Positions 37,664-44,882 of a stretch of DNA of 64,000 nt are shown piece after piece (the stretch's first letter is position 1; each line of letters opens with the position of its first letter). Origin of the DNA: JAPULR01 sp965238215. Its GTDB lineage: Bacteria; Chloroflexota; Dehalococcoidia; Lucifugimonadales; GCA-2712585. The notes under the pieces were generated by a model. The model made no database searches. It worked only from the letters and a program-made list of their open reading frames with translations, and had not been told where the DNA came from. The stretch is from the NCBI GenBank assembly GCA_965238215.1, contig OZ250180.1, positions 2,914,001 through 2,978,000 on the forward strand. Direction: 5' to 3'. The translations under genes were made by a program, and so were the position numbers.

Positions 37664-38629
37664 ATGTCTAACCGACGTTCCCGTTGGTTCCCTTCATCTC
37701 CCGCAATGTGGATTGAAACACGTGAGACTGACCTGTTGGATCAGGATTTTAACACCCGAATTGTGCCGTACCGCGACAAACCTGAGCCATATACCATTAC
37801 CAGCGAGGGGATGAAGTGGTACAAGGTGAATGAGTCCCTTGGGCTAGTATCTTCCAGGTCAGGTGTCCGGGAGTTTATTCGCGTCATCGCATCCCGACTG
37901 CTAGTGAGTCACGAGGCATGGCTGGAAGTAAGCTACAATGGGCATAGTACAAATTCTGCTCCCTTCACTGTCGACCTTGTTGATGGTGTCACGCAAACGG
38001 CGACTGGAGGGCTAGTCCAAAGACTACCGGATAAAAGCGAAGTCCCCCAACTTTACACTGACATCAAATGGGAAACCGAAGTTGAACTGGACCCAACTCG
38101 AATGATACACGTATCTTTGCCGGGGGATTATCCCAGCAAGCTGCTATCCAAAGTCATCAGGTCTCTCACCGAGATAAGGGAAGATGTTGTACCTAAATGG
38201 GTTGAGGAGCGGATGTTTGGCCAAGATATACAAGGCACTCAATTTGACATTCGCGAATTTAATAGAACCAAGCAACTGCGAATAGCCCAGGTCGCACTAC
38301 CCATCGGCTGGACTGCCCGTCAAATTTACTTTTCCCCAAATCAGCAGGTGGGAACTCCCTATTTTCACTATTGGCGGGAGTTAAAGTTCCTTCACTTCCT
38401 GTCATCTATGCGGGAAAGAGCGGAAGAGGCGTTGCGGCGGGCGCTTACGATAGCTGGTGAGAGTTGTGGATTTACCGCATCGGTAACCACAAATGCACTG
38501 TACGCGCCTAGTGAAGTTGAAGACATCATTCGCAGGTTCGAGCAAGGTGAGATCCCTATCTCTGAGGTGTCCAACATCATACTTGAGGAAAATAAGGATG
38601 CAGAGAAGAGGTCGAGACGCGTAGTCTAG
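37664..38629 (+). CDS. Soluble protein of unknown function, partner of the membrane protein
   Basis: 321 residues, start behind GAAAGGCGA. No signal or membrane helix. Notable stretches are WFPSSPAMWIETRETDLLDQ, EFIRVIASRLLVSHEAWLEV and FHYWRELKFLHFLSSMRERA, with a charged C-terminal helix (EVEDIIRRFEQGEIPISEVS). No named family. It is intact and forms a pair with the broken membrane gene between repeat copies C and D. Confidence 0.65.
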   Translation: MSNRRSRWFPSSPAMWIETRETDLLDQDFNTRIVPYRDKPEPYTITSEGMKWYKVNESLGLVSSRSGVREFIRVIASRLLVSHEAWLEVSYNGHSTNSAPFTVDLVDGVTQTATGGLVQRLPDKSEVPQLYTDIKWETEVELDPTRMIHVSLPGDYPSKLLSKVIRSLTEIREDVVPKWVEERMFGQDIQGTQFDIREFNRTKQLRIAQVALPIGWTARQIYFSPNQQVGTPYFHYWRELKFLHFLSSMRERAEEALRRALTIAGESCGFTASVTTNALYAPSEVEDIIRRFEQGEIPISEVSNIILEENKDAEKRSRRVV

Positions 38630-38847
38630 CCTCGTTTATAAGGTGGACGTTCATCCGCTGGAGACCCAGTTAGCCAAGCTGCGGTACTTCAATATCTGGC
38701 CATCGAGCAGGGCCCGCCGGGGTCGTCATCCACTAGGCTACGCCACGACGGAAGATAGTCCGACAGGGTGAGAGGACGCCGTTAATATCGCCTTGGAAGA
38801 CTACGTTCGAAGTTTCTGAGCGATTAGGTGAGATCGGCGAGGAGAAA

Positions 38848-39094
38848 ATGTGCCACGAGATTCGTGACAAAGGTGGTGTCGATGGTCTGCGACAATGTCG
38901 TCCTATGAGGGAATTGACATTGCATCAGCAAGAACAGACCTGGATCCAGGTTCTCAACAGTGAATTGGAACATCAGCTAGCAATCACACCCGTCGCCGAG
39001 ATAATGGTAGTCAGTGAACGCCACACCAAGCGCCTTCTAGCGGCTGCCGCTCGGACGGTCCTGCCGCAATGGCCCATAGCAACCGGGGACGGAG
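38848..39094 (+). pseudogene. ISNCY-type transposase N-terminal remnant
   Basis: ELTLHQQEQTWIQVLNSELE, then VAEIMVVSERHTKRLLAA is the helix-turn-helix start of ISNCY transposases. A shift near 39050 leads to DGPAAMAHSNRGRR, the expected continuation. It is cut exactly where repeat copy D begins. 38630-38847 has only faint IstB-like traces. Confidence 0.65.
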
Positions 39095-39160
39095 GTCCCA
39101 CTATCTTGGATAAAATCAAGAGCCTTCACGCTGAGGCTCAGTCTGGACTTATAGGACTGA
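39095..39160 (+). repeat. Right-arm repeat copy D, with paired changes in the hairpin
   Basis: GTCCCACTATCTTGGATAAA, ATCAA, then GAGCCT-TCACGCTG-AGGCTC. Relative to copies A and E both sides of the stem changed together (AA to AG, TT to CT), keeping the pairing. No gene in 39161-39615. Confidence 0.65.
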
Positions 39161-39627
39161 AAGGTCAACGCAATCAGTCCAATGCAATTCTCCTGCGAGC
39201 CGTCCTTGCCTATAGAGCGACACCGGAAATGTGGCCTTCCCTTGTCAATGAGCGCTTGGAGTGGTTGCACAAGGGCGTCTCAAATGATGTTCACATTAAA
39301 CCCTTGCGAATGAGGCGCATTCCATTGGCTTGACGCCAAAGCGTGTGCTCCAGTTGCTGACAGGAAATGCACTTCAGCCTTCACACCCTTGACTTTAAAG
39401 CACATTACTTCTGGATTTTCCTGTCTTCACACCACTCTTGGACTGATTCTATGGTTTGAAATAGAAAGTGCTAATGGAGCTGTGGTAGAATTCCCATCTC
39501 CGTATTCCCAGAGAACTGCGAAGCCTAAACGCAGGAAGGCTCTTCAATTCGCTGGGCTCCTCTGGGTGAAGGACAAATCAACGGTAACAGTTTAGTTTTT
39601 CGAGGCCAGTATCAGGTGCCGAACGCG

Positions 39628-40809
39628 ATGGAAAGAGAGTTGCTAGTACAACAGCAATCCAACTGTATGCTCTTGCCAAAGCTAATAGAGAAAATAGATA
39701 CGCCAACTTTAATCTACGACGAACGAAAGCTTGAGTCCCTCTTAGAGACTGGATTGGTTGCCCGAAGTAAAGCAGGCAGCAGACTGTTATTCGCGGTAAA
39801 GGCAACAACTCTATCAGCCGTCCTACGGCATTTGGCCCCGCGTATAGATGGGTTCGCTGTAAGTTCTCTCTTTGAAGCTCGCCTGGTCCATAGCCTATTT
39901 CCAGACAAGGTGATTCACTTCACATCACCGGGGATTCGGCCCGATGAGGTCTCCGAGCTTGCCTTACTATCTGAATTTATTTCGTTCAACTCCAGGAGCC
40001 AAGTCGAGAGATATAGTGCAACGTTCGGCAAGACATCTAGCTTGGGAATCAGGATTAACACCCGGATATCTACTGTCGTAGATCAGCGTTATGACCCGTG
40101 TAGACCTAGCTCTAAGTTAGGAATACCAATGGAAGAAGCGGCTGAACTATTGAAGTCTGACAATGCTACAATTGAAGGCCTTCACATCCACACAAACGCC
40201 GACTCAATCGACTTCGGCGAGTTGCTCACAAACGTACAAGCTCTTCTTGAAGCTTTACCTCGGGGCCTCGAAATTAAGTGGGTTAATCTAGGAGGGGGGT
40301 ACTTGTTTGAAGGCGTATCACCAGACCCTCTTGCTCAAGCTGCAGATCTAATTCGCGGGAGATTTGGCGCAGATGTCTTCATTGAACCGGGAGCAGGACT
40401 AGTTAGGAGTGCGGGATTTCTACTTGCTAGTGTGCTCGACATATTTGACGTAGATGGCAGCCACATCGTGGTGTTGGATGCCTCAGTAAACCATATGCCT
40501 GAAGTGCTCGAATTCAATTTTGAGCCCGACGTACAAGGGCATTTGGACGATGGCCCATTTGAATATACTCTGGCCGGAAACACCTGCTTATCCGGAGATG
40601 TTTTTGGTACCTATAGATTTACGGAGCCACTGGGAATAGGCGACAAAGTCGTCTTTGAAGAGGCTGGCGCCTACACCTTGGCGAAGGCGCACCGCTTTAA
40701 TGGGGTGAACTTGCCAGAGGTAGGCATTCTGGGCAAGGATGGGCGGTATAGGTTATGCAAGAATTTCACATACCCTGAATTTAAGTCTTACTGGATGACA
40801 AATGTCTGA
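39628..40809 (+). CDS. PLP-dependent decarboxylase (carboxynorspermidine decarboxylase-like, fold III)
   Basis: 393 residues from ATG 39628; a GTG at 39616 is the alternative. Alanine-racemase/DAP-decarboxylase fold. The PLP lysine is in LLFAVKATTLSAVLRHL, followed by FAVSSLFEARL, LGIRINTRISTV, SSKLGIPMEEA, the GLHIHTNAD strand, GGGYLFEG, FIEPGAGLVRSAGFL, AGNTCLSGDVFG (the CxxxD site) and EEAGAYTLAKAHRFNGVNLP. These blocks fit carboxynorspermidine/carboxyspermidine decarboxylases best. The product would be an amine made from an amino acid. It overlaps the DUF3326 gene by eight bases and heads a four-gene operon ending in a RelA/SpoT-like enzyme, so it may serve a special small molecule and not general polyamine synthesis. 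Confidence 0.8.
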   Translation: MERELLVQQQSNCMLLPKLIEKIDTPTLIYDERKLESLLETGLVARSKAGSRLLFAVKATTLSAVLRHLAPRIDGFAVSSLFEARLVHSLFPDKVIHFTSPGIRPDEVSELALLSEFISFNSRSQVERYSATFGKTSSLGIRINTRISTVVDQRYDPCRPSSKLGIPMEEAAELLKSDNATIEGLHIHTNADSIDFGELLTNVQALLEALPRGLEIKWVNLGGGYLFEGVSPDPLAQAADLIRGRFGADVFIEPGAGLVRSAGFLLASVLDIFDVDGSHIVVLDASVNHMPEVLEFNFEPDVQGHLDDGPFEYTLAGNTCLSGDVFGTYRFTEPLGIGDKVVFEEAGAYTLAKAHRFNGVNLPEVGILGKDGRYRLCKNFTYPEFKSYWMTNV

Positions 40810-42174
40810 TTACCTTACGGCACGGCCTGTCTGGCTCTCAGTTGACGCAGATCCGCCCGGCCTGATTGAAGACCTGGGAACCATGATAATGGACCAGCTT
40901 ATGCCGGGTGAAGTGCCGGTTAGGTTCGCCGTAACCGAATCCTTGGAAAGGCAGTGGTATTGCGACATCGGCATTCACGTTGGCTCTCAGGTGTTCGATT
41001 CGATTTTCCGGTTCAAGAAGCGATCCTGTGAGGATACTAGTGCCTTCAATGTCGTTATGCTCGTACCCACTGGGATTGGAGCCGAAATTGGGGGACACGC
41101 GGGTGATGCCACACCAGCTGCCGCGCTCTTGTCTAACGTCTGCGACACTCTAATCACTCACCCTAATGTACTTAATGGATCAGACATCATACAGATCCCC
41201 CCAAATGCACTTTACGTTGAGGGAAACGTGATCACTCAGCTAATGATGGGTTCCGTCAGCCTGAGCCGCGCGCGCAATAATCGTTTGCTCGTTCTGATTC
41301 AGGCCCACGACGATGAACTGTTCACTAACGCCGCAATAAACAGCGTAAACGCTGCTCGCTCTTCTTATGGATTAGATGCCTCTATTGCAGAGCTTGACCC
41401 TAGATTTCGAATGATCTCGGAGTACACCTCCAAAGGCATCGCCGCAGGCAGAATCGAAGGAATTGAACATGTCTATGACATTCTGGATGCCCGCCATGGA
41501 GACTTTGATGCCGTCGCGATTACGAGTGTAATCGAACTTCCTCCAGACCTTCACGAAAACTACTATCGGCTAGCCGGTGAACTAGTCAATCATTGGGCGG
41601 CGTTGAAGCGATGCTCACACACGCAGTTTCCTTGCGTTACGGTCTTCCTGCAGCGCATGCGCCGATGCTCGAATCTAGATGCATTTCAGAGGTAGACTTC
41701 GGATTGGTTGATCCCCGGATGGCCGCGGAGGTCATTTCACTCGCATTCCTACAATGTATTCTGCGTGGACTACAACAGAGCCCGAGCGTCAACGCCGTCA
41801 ACAAGGGAGCGAGCGCTACCTGCATAAAATCAGAAAACATATCATGTTTGGTGATTCCCGATGGTTGTATCGGACTACCCACGCTTGCGGCTCTCGAAAA
41901 TGGGATCCCAGTGGTTGCCGTACGAAGCAACAAGAATCAAATGCGAAATGATCTGGATTCGCTACCGTGGAAACCAGCTCAATTTTTCCGAGTTGAGAAC
42001 TATCTTGAGGCCGCGGGCGTTTTGGCATCGCTAAGAGCTGGGATATCACCTTGGTCAACCATCAGACCGCTCGAGCCAGCCCATATTGAGCGATTGGTTG
42101 ATTCTAACAAAACCAAGGTCTCTCCTATGTCGATTGATAGGAGCAACGCAACGGATGGCAGCTATGTACGGTGA
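40802..42174 (+). pseudogene. DUF3326 protein, frameshifted
   Basis: ATG 40802 overlaps the decarboxylase stop. The DUF3326 blocks are clear: NVVMLVPTGIGAEIGGHAGD, ATPAAALLSNVCDTLITHPN, ALYVEGNVITQLMMGSVSL, NSVNAARSSYGLDASI and YDAVAITSV-type DFDAVAITSVIELPP. Near 41597 a base is missing (expected WGGVEAMLTHA), after which GGVEAMLTHAVSLRYGLPAA, VDFGLVDPRMAAEVISLAFL, CLVIPDGCIGLPTLAALENG and QFFRVENYLEAAGVLASLRA follow in the next frame. DUF3326 has no known activity. The frame-corrected protein would be about 457 residues. Its 3' end overlaps the RelA/SpoT-like start by twenty bases. Confidence 0.85.
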
Positions 42175-43021
42175 CCAAGAACACGAAAAGCCGTCTTTGG
42201 AAGAATATACGGAATGGTACGACGAAAGATTTCAAGACAACCTCCAGTCTGGAAAAGCTGAGCGATGGTACGATATCGTGACAGACTCCGGACTTCGAAA
42301 GTTACAAACGGCTCCATTCTGGACTGAATTGCAGAATAGCTTGACTGAATGGAATGCTGGCTTTCAGGCGGAACACGAAGGCAACGCGCTCTTTGAGGTA
42401 GCACAGCAGCCGACAACGATCGAAAAGAAGTCATTTGAGTCTGTGCTCAACAAGTCCTTCAGGCGAAATGTACTTAAAAATGACAATTGGCCTAATCCGC
42501 CAAAGAGACTGTTGAAGGCAGCGTCCGATATAACGGAATATGACCCGGACGATTCCTTGTTATGGTTCGGTCCCAACAATTGGCTGACTGACTTTCCTGA
42601 CATCTTTCGGGTGCGTCTATTGGCTACCTATTTCGATGGAGTCGGGCATTTGGTGGAAAAGATCAGAAACCTTGCTCACGAAACCAGTTCAACAAGCCCA
42701 AAATGGAAACTCAAGGCATCTCATGATGGCTATCATGCGGCGCATATTTGGGTCAATCACGAAATAGATACAGTAGACTACGAAAACAGTGATCCTGTTT
42801 CTGTCCCAACTCGGCTTGAGATTCAGGTGACAACCACTATCCAAGCAACCATCATCAAATCACTCCATCGTGTCTACGAAAGCTGGCGATTGAAAGGGCC
42901 TCCCACCGACTGGGAATGGGACCACAAGAGCACAGCGTTCTCAGTCAACTACCTGGCTAGCACCCTACACTACTTGGAGGGAATGATAGTGATAGCCCGT
43001 GATGAAGGGGGGACCAACTAA
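42155..43021 (+). CDS. RelA/SpoT-like nucleotide pyrophosphokinase (toxSAS-like candidate)
   Basis: 288 residues from ATG 42155, with TAGGAGC upstream. The catalytic domain is in the second half: RVRLLATYFDGVGHLVEKI (strand/helix with the synthetase Arg), LKASHDGYHAAHIWV (G-loop, usually GYxSxH) and TRLEIQVTTTIQATIIKSLH (ExQ motif). The first 140 residues are helical and unlike long RelA/SpoT; there is no HD hydrolase, TGS or ACT domain. Such stand-alone synthetases make (p)ppGpp or (pp)pApp, or pyrophosphorylate tRNA when acting as toxSAS toxins. The TAATG overlap with a small downstream gene is the layout of a toxin-antitoxin pair. Activity and toxicity are inferred. Confidence 0.75.
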   Translation: MAAMYGDQEHEKPSLEEYTEWYDERFQDNLQSGKAERWYDIVTDSGLRKLQTAPFWTELQNSLTEWNAGFQAEHEGNALFEVAQQPTTIEKKSFESVLNKSFRRNVLKNDNWPNPPKRLLKAASDITEYDPDDSLLWFGPNNWLTDFPDIFRVRLLATYFDGVGHLVEKIRNLAHETSSTSPKWKLKASHDGYHAAHIWVNHEIDTVDYENSDPVSVPTRLEIQVTTTIQATIIKSLHRVYESWRLKGPPTDWEWDHKSTAFSVNYLASTLHYLEGMIVIARDEGGTN

Positions 43022-43479
43022 TGGCGGTTAAATTGCCGACTTACATCCAGGCTCCGATCAAGAACAAGCTGGAAGAGATAATTGAGAAAGTGAGTGACAA
43101 CCTGCCCGAGAAGCCTGAAGAGGCCTTTGTGAGCACTAGTTCGAGTGGGGGAGAGCTAAAATATCTTGCCGTATGGCTTTTCACACGAAGACTCTTGGTA
43201 GAGATTCGGAATCCGCTAAGCCAGAATCGCATACACTTTGATCTGGCTACCCTAAGGGAATCCGTTGACTGGATACGACTCATCGCCACAAACTACGAAT
43301 TCAAAGAGGAGTCGAAAGAATCGGAGCTTATTTTAGAGTTCACCACTACTGACGGTCTGTCGAGCGAACTCTCAGCAACCGGACAAGGATGCTCTCAGTT
43401 GATGAGCATATACCGCGAGCGGGTTTTGCCCAACTTCACCGGAATACCAGCAGCCGAAGCGGACTCGGAATGCAGCTAG
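43021..43479 (+). CDS. Small partner of the RelA/SpoT-like protein (possible antitoxin)
   Basis: 152 residues. The ATG shares a base with the preceding TAA. Acidic helical N-terminus (NKLEEIIEKVSDNLPEKPEE), then a beta-rich domain (ELKYLAVWLFTRRLLVEIRN, IRLIATNYEFKEESKESELI) and a helix (CSQLMSIYRERVLPNF). No named family. Tight coupling to the synthetase suggests a neutralising or sensing role. Intact. Confidence 0.6.
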   Translation: MAVKLPTYIQAPIKNKLEEIIEKVSDNLPEKPEEAFVSTSSSGGELKYLAVWLFTRRLLVEIRNPLSQNRIHFDLATLRESVDWIRLIATNYEFKEESKESELILEFTTTDGLSSELSATGQGCSQLMSIYRERVLPNFTGIPAAEADSECS

Positions 43480-43561
43480 TTCCCTCGTGTGTCCGCTGCG
43501 CTAAACACAAGTACTGTTAGATGCATTGCACCATGGAGCCCTTGCCTTACGCTCAATATGT

Positions 43562-43625
43562 CGCCCACCATCTTGGATAAAATCGAGAACCTACGTGTTG
43601 AGGTTCACTCTAGCGGTGTAGTCGC
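43562..43625 (+). repeat. Right-arm repeat copy E
   Basis: CGCCCACCATCTTGGATAAA, ATCGA, then GAACCT-ACGTGTTG-AGGTTC and CACTCTAGCGGTGTAGTC; the last part also resembles copy C (TCTGTAGTC). It lies 83 bases after the operon stop and before an IstB remnant. Confidence 0.65.
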
Positions 43626-43704
43626 TCGTAAGCGCTGGTTCACCCGTATGGCAAATGTACCGAGCATCTGCAGAAACGGCAGAGGCATTCCAACGGCTTT
43701 CTCG

Positions 43705-43985
43705 CTTCAGCATGATAATCATCGCCGAACTGGACTTTGTGCCCCCGTCCCCCACCAAGGAGGAACTTCTCTTCGAGGTCTTCAGCCAGCACTATGAACG
43801 GGGCTTATCCTAGCCACTTTCAACCTACCCTTCCGTTAATGGACCGAGGTCTCCGGCTCGGATCGTATCACTCGCGCTCTGCAGGGCCTCCTCACCCACC
43901 ACGTCCACATCCTGGAGACGAACGGTAAGAGCTACCCCCTCAAGCGTAAAAGAGAGAGCACTCTCTCCCAACTTTTTGACGAATA
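43705..43985 (+). pseudogene. IstB C-terminal remnant
   Basis: AELDFVPPSPTKEELLFEVF, SQHYERGLILATFNLPFR, a stop, WTEVSGSDRITRALQGLLTH, HVHILETNGKSYPLKRK and STLSQLFDE. This is a degenerate IS21 helper ATPase whose C-terminus is complete, unlike that of the IS21 copy at 46.4 kb. It ends about 120 bases before the CRISPR array. Confidence 0.8.
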
Positions 43986-44104
43986 GGAGACGATTAGCCT
44001 ATCGTGACACTATCTTCGCCTGCCTCCGGAATATCGCCCGCAACTCACTTCGTAACTGTTTTGCGCTACCTTAGGAGGGACTCTGTTCTAGCGCCCCAGT
44101 AGTA
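43986..44104. promoter_or_regulatory. Probable CRISPR leader side
   Basis: Non-coding stretch before the first repeat. It is placed on the leader side because the repeats here are uniform (AACC ends) while the far repeats carry variants. It is not markedly AT-rich and no promoter is clear. Confidence 0.45.
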
Positions 44105-44742
44105 GGTCTATCCCCGCGGGTGCGGGGGAACCCAGGGCCTGGTATGGCCTCTTATAGCAATGGACGGTCTATCCCCGCGGGTGCGGGGGAACCAAAGACA
44201 CGGATGGCTCCCAGCCTTGGCACTACGGTCTATCCCCGCGGGTGCGGGGGAACCAAGAGTGATCTGCTGGCTGGTGTGTAGTCGTGCGGTCTATCCCCGC
44301 GGGTGCGGGGGAACCCGCCGTTGGGGAGAACATCGGCGGCACCCTGGGGGTCTATCCCCGCGGGTGCGGGGGAACCAGCAGCTGCGCGATGATCTCAACG
44401 GGGGACAACGGTCTATCCCCGCGGGTGCGGGGGAACCATCATCTGCCTGGATTCCATTCCCCCTAGCGAGGGTCTATCCCCGCGGGTGCGGGGGAATCAG
44501 TATCTTGACGGAGGAACGAATGAAGCTGAGGGGTCTATCCCCGCGGGCGCGGGGGAATCATGGACACGATCGTCGGGGGCGTCCCACTTCCAGGTCTATC
44601 CCCGCGGGTGCGGGGGAATCGCACTATCAAGAGGCTGGACTAACGACTACGTGGGTCTATCCCCGCGGGTGCGGGGGAATCTTCCTCCTTCGGCTCCAGT
44701 GGGTAAGATAGCTGGGTCTATCCCCGCGGGTGCGGGGGAATC
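44105..44742 (+). CRISPR. Type I-E CRISPR array, 11 repeats and 10 spacers
   Basis: 28-base repeats start GGTCTATCCCCGC, centre GGGTGC and end GGGGGAACC, at 44105, 44166, 44227, 44288, 44349, 44410, 44471, 44532, 44593, 44654 and 44715. The period is exactly 61, giving 33-base spacers (or 29+32 by the E. coli convention). CCCCGC/GCGGGG form the short stem typical of subtype I-E. Repeats 1-6 end AACC, repeats 7-11 end AATC, and repeat 8 also has GGGCGC. No cas gene is in the window. A further 33 bases after the last repeat are followed by IS21 end-like sequence. Open frames inside the array are artefacts. Confidence 0.97.
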
Positions 44743-44838
44743 GAACTCGCCAAAGGCCGGTGAGAACGGCGGAGAGAAAATGTACCACGGGGGCGGCTTG
44801 ATCGTCTGATTGTGGCGGTCGAAAACTGTACCAGCCCT

Positions 44839-44877
44839 CACCTTCCGATAGAGTCGAAGGAGACTCGAAGGAAGGTG
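44839..44877 (+). promoter_or_regulatory. Hairpin sequestering the istA ribosome site
   Basis: CACCTTCC (44839-44846) pairs with GGAAGGTG (44870-44877), and GAGTC (44851) with GACTC (44862) inside. The right arm contains the AAGG just ahead of the istA ATG, so folded transcript would hide it. This would limit transposase made from read-through transcripts. Confidence 0.55.
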
Positions 44878-44882
44878 ACAGG

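Noticed and set aside
39095..39160. tRNA fragment in the right-arm repeat (GGTTCA resembles a T-arm)
   Set aside because: No acceptor stem, anticodon arm or CCA end can be folded in any copy.
38848..39333. A single 161-residue gene spanning repeat D
   Set aside because: The first part is a transposase relic and the second is repeat sequence read in frame by chance. The same holds for short frames at 18426-18629 and 34130-34336.
1..43021. Stop-codon reassignment as the cause of the many in-frame stops
   Set aside because: TAG, TGA and TAA all occur at positions of different expected residues (Arg, Cys, Gln, Gly), and intact genes end with each of them. No consistent recoding fits.
18505..43625. 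Integron attC sites
   Set aside because: The repeats lack the GTTRRRY/RYYYAAC core sites and there is no IntI-type integrase; the recombinase present is P4-type.
44160..44809. Open frames across the CRISPR array (Gly/Arg/Pro-rich repeats)
   Set aside because: Their repetitive residues come from the 61-base repeat period, not from a protein.
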